Counted from the stretch's first letter, positions 10,571-20,847 are shown. The stretch is DNA of 64,000 nucleotides from Paralithodes platypus (GCA_032716605.1 CM064569.1:10887953-10951952); one strand, 5' to 3'. Notes: generated from the sequence alone by a model not told the origin. Numbers and translations are program-made.

Positions 10571-11587
10571 TGGTTAAGTAAGGGAATTGGATTTAAAAAT
10601 TATAATCCCGGAACGGAGATTGGACTAGGCCTAGTACAAAGGTAATTCCTTTATATGTGTGTTTGTGTGTGTTACATTAATTATATGTTTATATTAATTT
10701 ATATAGTAATACATTTAGTTAGTTACTTATATGTATTTTTTCACGAATAATAGTGGATGTCGCTTATATTGGCTCTCCAGTAAGGCTCTCTTTATTGGCT
10801 GTGCATAAAATATATTAATGTATAATAGCATTTTGTATTATATTTTCCAATAGGAAAAAAGTAATAGTGATATACTTGTAATACGTTTTCATCTTGTACA
10901 AATACTTTTTCAAGGTATGAGTATAATATGCAGTAAATACCCCAGTATGTTGTTATAATATCGGCATAATAATATATAATAATATAATTTTGCGTACACA
11001 ATAAAAGATAAATATAGTTTTATGTGTACTTTAATTTAAAACTAAACTGATAAAATATAAAAGGGAGAGTAATTATAGACTTGGGAGACAGAGCGGTCCG
11101 TGAATGTAGCACCACCTTGCTGACGTCACAGTATGGTCGACGTGGCCTGGTACTCTCGGTGGCCTCGCCTGTACGGACACACAGGCCGTTTTCCTTTACC
11201 GTTTTCGAAGCCCTCATTTGATCTCTTCCGGCGATTAACATTCCATTCTAATAGGCTTTACCTAACCTACACAGTCCGTGGCCACCTTTACCCGTTTCCA
11301 ATCCCTCATTTAATCTCTCCCAAGTATTATACCTCCTATTATTAGCCTTACCTAACCCCACCAGTACAGTATTGTATGTATGTACGGTTGAGGTTAATAA
11401 GTGTTGTCAGATATTTCACAAAGTTTCGGACACTGACTAATACTTTGAGGGATAAGCACTTTTCTTAGTAACAATAAAGATACCAATAACACTTTTTGAG
11501 CGAAAACCACTGGAATCTATGACAACACTTAATACCCCCGATTGTACGTATGTTTGCATACGGGCATGTGCGCACATAATGTATGTT

Positions 11588-11589
<2 letters not shown>
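10571..11589. other. Intron sequence, old dispersed repeat at 11200-11380
   Basis: AT-rich without a gene. Within 11128-11380, GACGTGGCCTGGTACTCTCGGTGGCC and two CCTCATTTRATCTCT...TATTAGCCTTACCTAACC blocks form a degenerate internal repeat also seen near 9010-9090. Confidence 0.45.
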
Positions 11590-11644
<55 letters not shown>

Positions 11645-11682
11645 AATTTATATATATAGTATATACCGTATATATATATACC

Positions 11683-11736
<54 letters not shown>

Positions 11737-11763
11737 GTATATATATATATATATATATATACC

Positions 11764-11837
<74 letters not shown>

Positions 11838-11840
11838 CTG

Positions 11841-11873
<33 letters not shown>
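11590..11873. repeat. (TA)n microsatellite with CCG interruptions
   Basis: Nearly 290 bp of TA with TACCGTA and ACCGGTA islands. It abuts the outer end of the left Penelope arm, as another TA tract abuts the right arm. Confidence 0.95.
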
Positions 11874-11875
<2 letters not shown>

Positions 11876-11876
<1 letters not shown>

Positions 11877-12792
11877 GTAAAGCCAGGTAATAAATTTTCT
11901 TTAATACATACGAGGTTGAAAGAAATGGCAATTTCTGCGTTGGAAATTTTATTATTCAAAGTTTCCAGGTCTCTGATGAGTTTTCGCTGGGTGGCAGGAA
12001 GTAGATGAAGGAGATGAGCAAAATTCATGGTGGTACAGGGTTACATTAAAGTACATGATGATACAGGATATACGACGCGTTTCACTGGACAACCAGCATT
12101 ATCAAGTAAGGAAGGAATGATATAAAAGGTAAACAGGAAGGGTATATATAGAGGGTGGAGGATCAGAGGAGGCGGAAAACAGGGGGCAAAAGTCTGCTAT
12201 TGGTGGAAGGGAAAACTAGGAGAGAAAAAGGGGGTAACCGCTTCACGCATGCGCACTGGATGCGGGATGGTGGTCGATAGGTGGGGTCGAAGCTGATTGG
12301 CTGCGTGTCGAGGGGCGTGGCCTAAGTTGTGTGGCGCCTGCAGAAGACGAAGCTGAAGGAGGTAGCGCGGGGGCTGCGTCAAGGGCACCGGGGGCGAGGA
12401 GGGGTGTTAGGTCCTGTAGGGTAGTGCCTTTTGGCAGAAGGAAGGATCTGAAGGACCAGAGGGGATGTAAGGCTTGGATATATAAAGCTTCGAGTATAGG
12501 TAATCTCCTTGGGTCACTTTCTTTATCGAGTATGGTGGTGTGTTTCTCTAACTCGTTGCGTGTGAGGTGAGGGTGGTTAGGGGTGAGATAGTGGTCTTTG
12601 ATGGCTCCAGCCTGAAGGTGAAGAGTTAACCGACGTGAAAGACGAGTCTGCGTCATACCAATATAGGAATGAGGTCCACAGTCCTCATAATTACAGGTAT
12701 GTTGGTAAATGACGTGATCGTCGGTCATCGGGCTCTTTATCTTGGTGGAGGCTGGTTTGTTGCGGAGAACGAGGTTGGAGGTCTTGGGGGAT
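11876..12792 (-). mobile_element. Inverted partial copy of the Penelope-like element (left arm)
   Basis: Reverse complement of 13995-14907. Read on the minus strand it carries the GIY-YIG endonuclease end of the ORF (about 12728 down to 12330; HVIYQHTC, SYIGMTQTRLSRRL), the 3' untranslated part, a hammerhead-like motif, and then the N-terminal start of the ORF ([16 protein letters not shown], 12028 downward) ending LLPGFTN at the TA tract. Carrying the ORF start downstream of the ORF end is the typical pseudo-LTR arrangement of Penelope-like elements. Compared with the right arm it has a 16 bp deletion after TACATCCC. The arms are otherwise close to identical. Confidence 0.85.
12066..12112 (-). 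ncRNA. Hammerhead-ribozyme-like motif in left Penelope arm
   Basis: Inverse copy of 14692-14737: minus-strand core TTGATAA (12105-12099), a CTGG/CCAG hairpin with a TTGT loop, GAAA, then CGCGTC at the predicted cleavage site. Same variant core as the right arm. Confidence 0.55.
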
Positions 12793-14424
12793 CATCTTAA
12801 GTGACAACACTAAATTTAAAAAGATCACCCGCAACCCAACCGACGAAATCAAACGTATTGCCAACACCACCATCACCGCCATCAACGCCAAACAAGGAGG
12901 GATCCACCTTAAAAAACTCGTCGGAGAATACACCCCTGGTTATGCGTACGGAACCATCAAAACACACAAACCTGGGAACCCCCTCCGCCCCATCATCTCC
13001 CAGATCCCCACTGCCACCTACCAGATCGCCAAGGCCCTGAACAACCTCCTCACCCCCTACGTGCCCAGCCAATTCAACCTTAACTCAGCCCACGATTTCT
13101 TGGAAATTTTACGAGACGCCCCCCGTAACAACAACCACACAATCGCCTCTCTCGACGTAGAAAGCCTGTCAACGTGCCAGTGGATAGGACCATTGACATG
13201 ATTCTACGTCGAATTTATCATTGCCCTGATACCCCTATGGACATCCCGGAGAAGGCCCTGAAAACACTACTGGAGCTATGTACCAAGGAGGCCCCTTTCC
13301 TTTGCCCCCGGGGCAACATGTACAAGCAGATAGACGGTGTGGCGATGGGCAGCCCCCTAGGAGTTCTTTTTGCGAACTTTTTCATGGGTACCATCGAGGA
13401 AGAGCTCCTGGCTGCCCAACGACCCGCCGTCTACTGTAGATACGTGGATGACATCTTCGTGCAAATCAAGGACCTCCACGAACTACAGGAACTCCAGCGT
13501 CGCTTCATGACCTCCTCCGGACTTAACTTCACCTTTGAAAAATCTAACAATGGACAACTCCCCTTCCTCGACATCCTCGTAGCTCTGAACGACCATGGGT
13601 TCAAAACCACCGTCTACATTAAACCAACTAACACAGGACAATGCCTCAACGGTGATAGTGAATGCCCCCGCCGTTATCTTCTATCCTCCATCTCCGCCTA
13701 TGTTAGGAGAGCCCTCACGCACTGCTCTACCTGGGCCGACACCCACCAGGAACTAGAAAGACTATCCCAAGTTTTAGTAAATAACGGATACTCCAGCACC
13801 ATCAACCACCATCTTGAAAAATGGTACACCCAAAGCCCTCCCAACATTGACCCCCCCAATGAAATTAAGATCTTCTACCGCAATTACATGTCCTCTGAAC
13901 ACAAAAATGACGAGGCCGTCTTAAAAGAAATAATCTCCAAGCATGTCCACCCAACCAACCCGGAAAACAAAATCAAATTAATAATTTATTACAAATCCCC
14001 CAAGACCTCCAACCTCGTTCTCCGCAACAAACCAGCCTCCACCAAGATAAAGAGCCCGATGACCGACGATCACGTCATTTACCAACATACCTGTAATTAT
14101 GAGGACTGTGGACCTCATTCCTATATTGGTATGACGCAGACTCGTCTTTCACGTCGGTTAACTCTTCACCTTCAGGCTGGAGCCATCAAAGACCACTATC
14201 TCACCCCTAACCACCCTCACCTCACACGCAACGAGTTAGAGAAACACACCACCATACTCGATAAAGAAAGTGACCCAAGGAGATTACCTATACTCGAAGC
14301 TTTATATATCCAAGCCTTACATCCCAACATCAACAACCAAACTCTGGACCTTCAGATCCTTCCTTCTGCCAAAAGGCACTACCCTACAGGACCTAACACC
14401 CCTCCTCGCCCCCGGTGCCCTTGA
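12793..14424 (+). pseudogene. Penelope-like element reverse transcriptase + GIY-YIG endonuclease, frameshifted
   Basis: The frame begins inside the RT (ILSDNTKFKKITRN), runs through GYAYGTIKTHKPGNPLRPI and IASLDVESL, and then shifts at about 13168-13174. Here TTCACGAAC would be expected and the sequence reads TCAACG, a net loss of 4 bp. The second frame (13174-14424) continues with PVDRTIDMILRRIY, GVAMGSPLGVLFANFF, the catalytic CRYVDDIFV, and LPFLDILV. It ends with a GIY-YIG nuclease (HVIYQHTC...HSYIGMTQTRL, residues ~297-330; conserved Glu in PILEALYIQ). RT plus C-terminal GIY-YIG defines endonuclease-bearing Penelope-like elements. The N-terminal third of the ORF is missing from this body, although its first ~45 codons survive in both arms. 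The element is therefore dead by truncation and frameshift. Confidence 0.88.
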
Positions 14425-14904
14425 CGCAGCCCCACGCGCTACCTCCTTCAGCTTCGTCTTCTGCAGGCGCCACACAACTTAGGCCACGCCCCTCGACACG
14501 CAGCCAATCAGCTTCGACCCCACCTATCGACCACCATCCCGCATCCAGTGCGCATGCGTGAAGCGGTTACCCCCTTTTCTCTCCTAGTTTTCCCTTCCAC
14601 CAATAGCAGACTTTTGCCCCCTGTTTTCCGCCTCCTCTGATCCTCCACCCTCTATATATACCCTTCCTGTTTACCTTTTATATCATTCCTTCCTTACTTG
14701 ATAATGCTGGTTGTCCAGTGAAACGCGTCGTATATCCTGTATCATCATGTACTTTAATGTAACCCTGTACCACCATGAATTTTGCTCATCTCCTTCATCT
14801 ACTTCCTGCCACCCAGCGAAAACTCATCAGAGACCTGGAAACTTTGAATAATAAAATTTCCAACGCAGAAATTGCCATTTCTTTCAACCTCGTATGTATT
14901 AAAG

Positions 14905-14907
<3 letters not shown>
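14425..14907 (+). mobile_element. 3' region / pseudo-LTR of the Penelope-like element
   Basis: After the ORF stop comes a GC-rich leader (CAGGCGCCACACAACTTAGG), a TATATATACCC box at 14653, the hammerhead-like motif, and then ATG at about 14775 opening the frame [16 protein letters not shown]. This frame is cut off at ...VCIKEN by the TA tract. Having the element's own ORF start after its 3' end shows that copies were joined head to tail at some point. Confidence 0.75.
14692..14737 (+). ncRNA. Hammerhead-ribozyme-like motif in right Penelope arm
   Basis: Core order is TTGATAA (14698-14704), stem II CTGG-TTGT-CCAG (14707-14718), GAAA (14720-14723), a short palindromic helix III ACGCGT, and GTC (14727-14729) as cleavage triplet; flanking TAC/GTA can start helix I. 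Penelope-like elements are known to carry such minimal type I hammerheads in their pseudo-LTRs. The usual CTGATGA is changed at two positions (C3 to U, G8 to A). These two bases normally pair with each other, so pairing is kept but activity is uncertain. Confidence 0.6.
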
Positions 14908-14998
<91 letters not shown>

Positions 14999-15062
14999 CA
15001 GTATATACATATATATATATATACAGTATATACACAGTATATATATATATATATATATATAT
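14908..15062. repeat. (TA)n microsatellite with ACAG interruptions
   Basis: TA tract interrupting the Penelope ORF start, grading into TGTGTATG repeats to about 15140. Confidence 0.95.
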
Positions 15063-15164
15063 ACATGTGTGTATGCGTATGTATATGTGTGAGTATGTGT
15101 ATATATGATGTACTGTATATATAGGTACAATACATGTGTATATGTATATCACTTAATAAGAACA

Positions 15165-15590
15165 TACGAACATAAGAAAATGGGAGTCTGCAGAAAGCCG
15201 ATTAGACCACATAAGGCAGATCCTTCTCACACCCAACCCCAATTACAAGGCCTAATTAAAGGTTCAGCTCGCTAATACATGGGGACCGACCTCACCAAAA
15301 CGGTCAGAGGTCAGAAAACAGGGGTCTGCAGAGCGCCGACTGGCCCACACCTGGCAGATCTCCCTCACACCCAACCCATTTCGTCCATATGCCTATCAAA
15401 TTCTATCTTAAAGCTTTCTATCATTCTTTATCCCACTATATCACGTGGTAGCCTATTCCACCTATCTATAACTCTGTTACCAAACCAATATTCGGTTATA
15501 TCTTTTCTGAAACGAAATTTGTCTAATTTGAAACCATTTGTTCAAGTTCTTTCGCAATCACTGAGCTTTAGTTTATTATTAGTATTATTA
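15165..15590 (-). repeat. Dispersed repeat resembling a LINE 3' region, with internal duplication
   Basis: Two copies of a ~55 bp block (GGTCTGCAGAGCGCCGACTGG... at 15332 and AGTCTGCAGAAAGCCGATTAG... at 15184), each followed by CACACCCAACCC. A segment with GTGGTAGCCTATTCCACC then follows, which on the minus strand recalls the region after the RT of CR1-type LINEs. There is no open frame. Assignment is from pattern memory only. Confidence 0.4.
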
Positions 15591-15597
15591 GTATTAT

Positions 15598-15600
<3 letters not shown>

Positions 15601-15637
<37 letters not shown>
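15601..15637. repeat. (CA)n microsatellite
   Basis: Uninterrupted CA run after a TTATTAGTATTATTA stretch. Confidence 0.95.
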
Positions 15638-15639
<2 letters not shown>

Positions 15640-16213
15640 ATATGTACAGTATAATTTTATTAGGTTTTAAACTAATTCAAAATTGCATAACACTTAGAAA
15701 TTGACATAACAATCCTGGGCAAGAGTTACCTCAATATTTGTGATGTTGATCAACATAGCCTATATCTTTCAGTACATAAGTTAAACCAAAAAAACACATA
15801 ATACGTTGTGATCCAAGCAATTAGAGTTTATTATAGATAGACTAAAATAAGTATATGAAGGAGACAAAAGGCAAAGCTGCCTGCAACATCCAAAAGTTGA
15901 AAGATCAAGGTATAGTAGTTTTGTAGTGTGTGTCTGTTTGTGTGTGTGTGTGTGTGTGTATATTTTGGAAAGAAGTGTGGTGTTCTTGATTAATGTAGTG
16001 AAATAGATAGGAGGTTGAGGAGTTTATGAGAGCTAGTTGGATTACTCTTTGTGTAGGTGAAACACAAACAGAAACAGTGAGGGAAGCTACACAAATTAAA
16101 CAGGAATTCCAGCAACTCATTATCACATGTCTATGAGGCTTCCCCTGCCCGATTGAAAAGCGATTTTATATCTAAACAATATTATTATGATTTTAAGTAT
16201 TCTTTCTTTGCAG
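15638..16213. other. Intron before exon 2; LINE-tail-like repeat remnant
   Basis: GGAGACAAAAGGCAAAGCTGCCTG (15860-15883) resembles the tail of the jockey-like LINE at 21206, and GTAGTGAAATAGATAGGAGG (15994-16013) resembles 24228-24247 near that LINE's other end. A GT microsatellite at 15928-15960 lies between them. This looks like a short deletion derivative of the LINE. No gene. Confidence 0.4.
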
Positions 16214-16299
16214 ATAAAAGAAAACGAAGAAGTACTGCTGAAGAGGATGCCATTATAGAAACTGAATATTACTTTGGAGAGTTGGAAGCCAAGAATAAG
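16214..16299 (+). CDS. Exon of dynein intermediate chain-like gene (86 nt)
   Basis: Acceptor TTTCTTTGCAG and donor AATAAG|GTAACT are both canonical. The exon starts with two bases completing the codon begun at 6889, then 28 codons beginning KRKRRSTAEEDAII and ending GELEAKNK, and leaves phase 0. The composition (basic patch, then acidic helix) is protein-like and the other two frames are poorer. It continues in phase with the exon 461 bp downstream. It belongs to the charged linker upstream of the WD domain; no catalytic motif is expected there. Confidence 0.7.
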
Positions 16300-16760
16300 G
16301 TAACTCATTAAATAATTATTGTAATCCTAAAGGGAGGTTTTGTTTTCTGGACCCCCTGCTCCCTCATTTTAGGCTCATAATTTGTTGACGATTTTAGGGA
16401 ATTTTCACCCAATTTCTTTGTTAATATTAAAACGTTTTATGCCATTTATATGTCGGTTTTTTCCTAGCTAGCGATAGCAAGCCTGTAATCTGGGAAGAAT
16501 TGGCATTTGGCAAGGACATTTGTCTACCATAAAATACACACATTAATCTCGAAGGAAGGTCTTGGGGGTATTTTATAAAATTGATGGAGGTATAGGGAGG
16601 AAGAAAGAGTGAATCAAATCATTAATTAATATATAATAATCTCCCCTTAAGCAATTAAAACAAACGGATAATAATTCACTCTAGCTTCCGGCAGACGATT
16701 TCTGTTTGCTTAGTATGAATCTCCCATAGTGAAGGACTAAGATCAATATAACAATTTCAG

Positions 16761-16968
16761 AAAGAAAAAGAAGAGCTTGATGGGTTGAAGGATGAGTGCC
16801 AAGGTGGAGGAGGTGGAGGTGGAGGCGGGGTGGAGGTGGGTGGTCTACTGAGAGGGCTCGGGTGGGTGGAGCGACAACTCTCCTCCACCGACAACATCCA
16901 CCTCCTCCACTCATACACCGGTTACACATCAAGGACCACCAGGAGCAGAAGACCACTGGAAGACACAG
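16761..16968 (+). CDS. Exon of dynein intermediate chain-like gene (208 nt)
   Basis: Acceptor AACAATTTCAG and donor GACACAG|GTAAGA. Phase 0 in, phase 1 out, 69 codons. It begins KEKEELDGLKDECQ, prolonging the acidic helix of the previous exon, then a nine-glycine run encoded by GGAGGTGGAGG repeats, then LGWVERQLSSTDNIHLLHSY. The ERxxxxNxxxxLxxY pattern resembles the short helix that precedes the WD domain in axonemal dynein intermediate chains. The glycine run is probably a lineage-specific expansion in a flexible loop. Confidence 0.75.
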
Positions 16969-16977
16969 GTAAGATGG

Positions 16978-17330
16978 TTTTTTTTTTTTTTTTTTATAGT
17001 TGCCCCAATATGCCCTTCATGGGAATCCCGCGGCATCCAGGTAGTCCAGGTAGTCCCAGGAGCCGCACCTCCCCGGGGGTAGGTAGGAGATAATGAGATC
17101 CGTTTGTGAGAGGACAGCGGGAGAGGTCAGTTTCCTCCATCTGCAGCTCTCCCAGTAGCACCACCGTTGCAAGAGGATCTTATTAGCACGTTATTCCCCC
17201 TTTTAGTCGCCTTATACGACATGCAGTAGGATACGTGGGGCATAATCTTGTCCTCCACTAAATATGGAGGACCCCCTTACCCGCAAGGTGGTAAGTTGCT
17301 TAGAGGATAATGGTAAGAGAGGCTTAAAGT
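16978..17330. repeat. Poly-T and SINE-like dispersed repeat
   Basis: A poly-T run (16978-16996) just after the donor is followed by a segment with TTTTAGTCGCCTTATACGAC and GATACGTGGGGCATAATC. I remember very similar TTAGTCGCCT..TACGACATGCAG blocks from short repeats in several invertebrate genomes. Poly-T at one end would fit a minus-oriented retroposed element. Family not assigned. Confidence 0.4.
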
Positions 17331-17614
17331 AAAAACAACAAAAAGGGGTAAATTTCTCGACTCCTGCTATAGCCTACTCAGCAGACCCGGGATCGCCTCT
17401 CGCTCAAGTTGGTGAATGTTTTTTACTGAGATGTTAACCAGTGGTTACCATTCTAATTGAGCAAGAAGATGGGTAATAGTTTCTGGTGGCCTAAGAAGCT
17501 GGACAATACGAGGAAAACCTCAAATCCTGTATACTACAATAATTATGAGTATAATTATGGGTATGCTCGTTACAGCGACAACCAGAACTGCCACTTGCCT
17601 TAACTTAATCGTAC
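17331..17614. other. Intron, nothing recognised
   Basis: No ORF, repeat or RNA signal identified; ends at the TTAA that starts the next mobile element. Confidence 0.5.
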
Positions 17615-17618
17615 TTAA

Positions 17619-18608
17619 CCCTGGACAGGTAACGCCATTGCATATTTGCACGTGCATGGTGCGAAAAAAGTTTTTGTTTTAGTTTGCTCAGACCCCAAGG
17701 TCGCTCGCGGATATATCGGCCTGCAGCCAGTCAGTATGGTGTGGGCCTCAGTCGGGTATAGATGTGCTGCTTGCCCAGCAAAATGAGAACATGCCCAAAC
17801 AGGATTTTCTGTTGCAAATCTGCAACATAGGTACCTAGTAAGTGACATTTACGTATATTGAAAAGTTTACAATTAGTAATATTGTGACTTGCGTATTTGA
17901 GATATTGATCTGGGACTGATAGGTATCTTAGCCAGATGGTGGGTGAACAAGCTCATGCAGGCTAGTTTGTCTGATGTTGCCATATTGTGTATCTGATGTT
18001 GCCATACTTTGGGTCAGGAATTTTTGTCACATGATTTCAGTTACCTCCATATAATATTTTGTATAGCATCTATGGTACTCAGATCTCGATTATTGCACTT
18101 TGGTATTACAATAGGAGCATGTAGGAAGCACTATGTTGATTTTGATTTGATTCCAAGTATATTTAGGTATCCCAACGAATTTTTGAAAATGGGGCTAATT
18201 TGTTAGGGGGTCGAAATTTTAACCCTTTTTGCAACTTCACACTTCTTTCAACGTATGGGGACTACAGGGTCGTCCTTCATATATCAATCAGCCCCAACAT
18301 TGCCGTCCCTAACCTAAGAGTCCCAGCACCCTTAGGATGACTTTAGTATTTTTTTCTCCACTTTTTAGGAAGACTAACTTCAAACCTCTACTTATTTTTT
18401 GTATTAAATTATTTAAAAATACGAATTACCTTTCAATATCCATCATTTACTAATACAATATTAAGGGATCTTTATATTATTTTTAGCAACTTTAATTAGG
18501 TTTCTAAGTCTTTTGGTTTGGGAGATATTTGAAGTCAAAGTCGACGTTGTAAATTTGCAATGACATTACCAGAAAAATTACGTTTTAGAGCGTTTCCTGT
18601 CCAGGGTT
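17619..18608. mobile_element. ~1 kb non-autonomous element with CCCTGGACAGG TIRs next to TTAA (piggyBac-like)
   Basis: Left end TTAA|CCCTGGACAGGTAACGC and right end GCGTTTCCTGTCCAGGG|TT|TTAA are inverted copies (11 bp perfect, about 17 with one mismatch). TTAA flanks and CCC-starting ends point to the piggyBac superfamily. Two extra T bases before the right TTAA are unexplained and may be slippage. The interior has no transposase frame and is AT-rich. It lies wholly inside an intron of the host gene. Confidence 0.65.
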
Positions 18609-18773
18609 TTAATCAAGCCTAACTAAGATTAAATTGAATTAACTTAGCTAAAGTCATATAAATTTAAATTAACTAAGTACATTAATTTTAACTTAGCACA
18701 TTAAGTTTGTGTCCCATTTTCAAATGCTCATTGTATTCCTATCTGATCAAACTTTCAATATCAGGGTGAAGTT

Positions 18774-18819
18774 CGTGTGTGTGTGTATGTGTGTGTGTAT
18801 GTGTGTGTGTGTGTGTGTA
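18774..18819. repeat. (GT)n microsatellite
   Basis: GTGTGT run with two TATG interruptions, 74 bp upstream of the next exon. Confidence 0.9.
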
Positions 18820-18892
18820 GGTTTTATGTAAAGAGATCCACCAATGAAATTATGGAGGTGGTACATTAATGTTTATCGTGACTGTACTGCAG

Positions 18893-19023
18893 GATGTGGT
18901 GGTGATGAAGGAGGAGGCAGGGAAACACAAGGCGAGGGGTGCCGAGCGGAGGAACTGTGGAGCTTTACCTCTTCCGATACCGTACAACACCGGGTCAACC
19001 ACGTCACCTTCTGTAACTCACAG
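18893..19023 (+). CDS. Exon of dynein intermediate chain-like gene (131 nt)
   Basis: Acceptor GACTGTACTGCAG, donor ACTCACAG|GTACTG. The two leading bases complete the codon from 16968, then 43 codons, phase 0 out. The important part is ELWSFTSSDTVQHRVNHVTFC: an LWxF segment followed by VxxVxxxxxC is how the first WD blade of dynein intermediate chains opens. A second frame in this exon is also open, but it does not match the phase of the previous exon and loses the LWSF motif, so I prefer this one. Confidence 0.65.
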
Positions 19024-19047
19024 GTACTGTTATAATGTGTGTGTTAA

Positions 19048-19256
19048 CCCATTCACTACCGGGGACATCCTTATATATTATAACCTGGCAATGATTATAC
19101 GATATTATTTAGCTTAGGAAGAACATCTACCCATCAAAAGGCTACAGACTATCTCAAATATGCATTTTCGCTACCATATACCGTGCCTAAGCTTCATAAA
19201 ATCATCTAAGTGTAGCTGAAATACAATACAAAAAGAAGTCGCCAGTACAAAAGGGG
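19048..19256. mobile_element. ~209 bp TTAA-type MITE (family D copy 4)
   Basis: TTAA (19044-19047)|CCCATTCACTACCGGGGAC ... GTCGCCAGTACAAAAGGGG|TTAA (19257-19260). Both TTAA are intact, making this the best-preserved copy. The interior matches copies 2 and 3 (AGGCTACAGACTATCTCAA; CATAAAATCATCTAAGTGTAGC). It sits just after exon 4. Confidence 0.8.
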
Positions 19257-19317
19257 TTAAAATAGGACTTCAGAGGCTATCAACCCTTCTGAATTATTAA
19301 GCCAGAACACAACAACA

Positions 19318-20755
19318 TACAACATACTTAAAGATACTCAACACGGCTTTCGTAAAAAACGTTCCTGTTTAACAAACCTCTTAGACTTCTTCCACGATAT
19401 CCTCAACCTCTACGATGAGAGTAAAGCTGTAGATATTATATACCTTGATTTTCAAAAGGCCTTTGACAAAGTTCCCCACAAACGTTTACTGCTAAAACTA
19501 AAAGCGCATGGAATACAAGACGGTGTGTTGAAATGGATAGAAAATTGGCTCAGCGACAGAAAGCAAAGAGTAGTCATAAACGGTAAGGCATCAAAATGGA
19601 CCAATGTAAGTAGCGGGGTACCCCAGGGATCGGTGCTAGGACCAATTCTCTTTCTAATTTACATCATCAACGACATAGATGAGGGTCTCACCTGTACAAT
19701 CTCAAAATTTGCTGACGATACAAAAATTGCAAATAGCGTACTCTCAAAAGAACAAGTTGACGATATGCAACACAATCTAGATAAATTGTCATGTTGGGCC
19801 CAAATTTGGCAAATGAGTTTCAATGCGGATAAATGTAAAGTACTACATATCGGATACCTAAATGAGAAAGCAAACTATTCGATGAATGGCACTCAGCTTA
19901 AGAATGTAAACAGAGAAACCGATCTGGGAGTAACAATATCGAGTAACCTAAAACCGAGTCAACAATGTTCAGAAGTTGTTAAGAAGGCAAACAAAATAAT
20001 TGGCTTTATAGGCAGGTCATTTGAGCATAAATCCAAAGAAGTTATCCTAACCCTTTACAATTCCTTAGTCCGCCCTCTTCTGGAATACTGCGTTCAATCC
20101 TGGTGCCCTTATTACCAAAAAGATATAAACAAGCTAGAACGAGTTCAACGTAGAGTTACCAAAATGATACCTAGCCTAAAGAACAAACCATACGAAGAGC
20201 GTCTTAGAGAATTAAATCTATTTCCTTTAACCCAGCGCAGATTAAGAGGTGACTTAATTCAAGTGTTCAAAATCATCAAAGGCATCGACAATATGAACTG
20301 TAGTAAGTACTTCACTATCGACCAATCTAATTACACGCGGGGAAACGGTTGCAAAATTATTGGTAAATCTTTTAACTCACACGAATCTAAGAATTTCTTC
20401 TTCAATCGAGTTGTCAACTTGTGGAATGGGCTTCCCCGAAACGTTATAGACTGCATCACCGTTGATTCATTTAAACTCCGCCTAGACAAATATCTCGCAT
20501 CAAACCCGCGACTGACTGCGTTTGTAAATGAATAACTTTATTTTATCCCCCCCTCAGTTACTAACCCATCTGTCCCCTACTAACTTCCTAATCCTGCCAC
20601 GGACATTAGTTCCAGGGCAGTAATTCCCTTTCCAATGTTCCCTTACCCACTCTAAACCACTGTTTGGACACTTGATCCTCAGTGTTTTGGAGGACAAGCA
20701 ACCTAGAAGGGTCACTAGATCTGTTGTTGCTTGATTTCCTTTGTACTCCTTTGTA
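19318..20755 (+). CDS. CR1/L2-like LINE reverse transcriptase, 5'-truncated but open
   Basis: A continuous frame runs from about 19318 to the TAA at 20533-20535 (an internal Met is at 19525). Motifs in order: [44 protein letters not shown], the catalytic [57 protein letters not shown], and a C-terminal [13 protein letters not shown]...NLWNGLP block. This is the fingers-palm-thumb part of an APE-type LINE RT. The RVQRR and TRGNG...WNGLP ending is characteristic of CR1/L2-group elements. Endonuclease and ORF1 are missing, so it cannot move by itself. The 3' tail (20536-20755) matches 3189-3420 inverted. There is no frameshift over 400 codons, so this copy is younger than the one at 3.2-5.0 kb. 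Confidence 0.85.
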
Positions 20756-20847
20756 ACAACAAATTTAATTCAAAAATAGCGTCAGGTCTGAAGCCCTATT
20801 TCAAGAACTCCGGTCCCTGGTCCACAGGTACAGTTGTGAGCATATAC

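Noticed and set aside
12801..13040. + strand Pro/Ser-rich frame over the Penelope RT
   Set aside because: Another frame (GYAYGTIKTHKPGNPLRPI) carries the RT motifs; this one is a shadow.
18869..19117. Alternative frame through exon 4 (MKEEAGKHKARGAERR...)
   Set aside because: Its phase does not fit the preceding donor at 16968 and it loses the LWSF WD-start motif.
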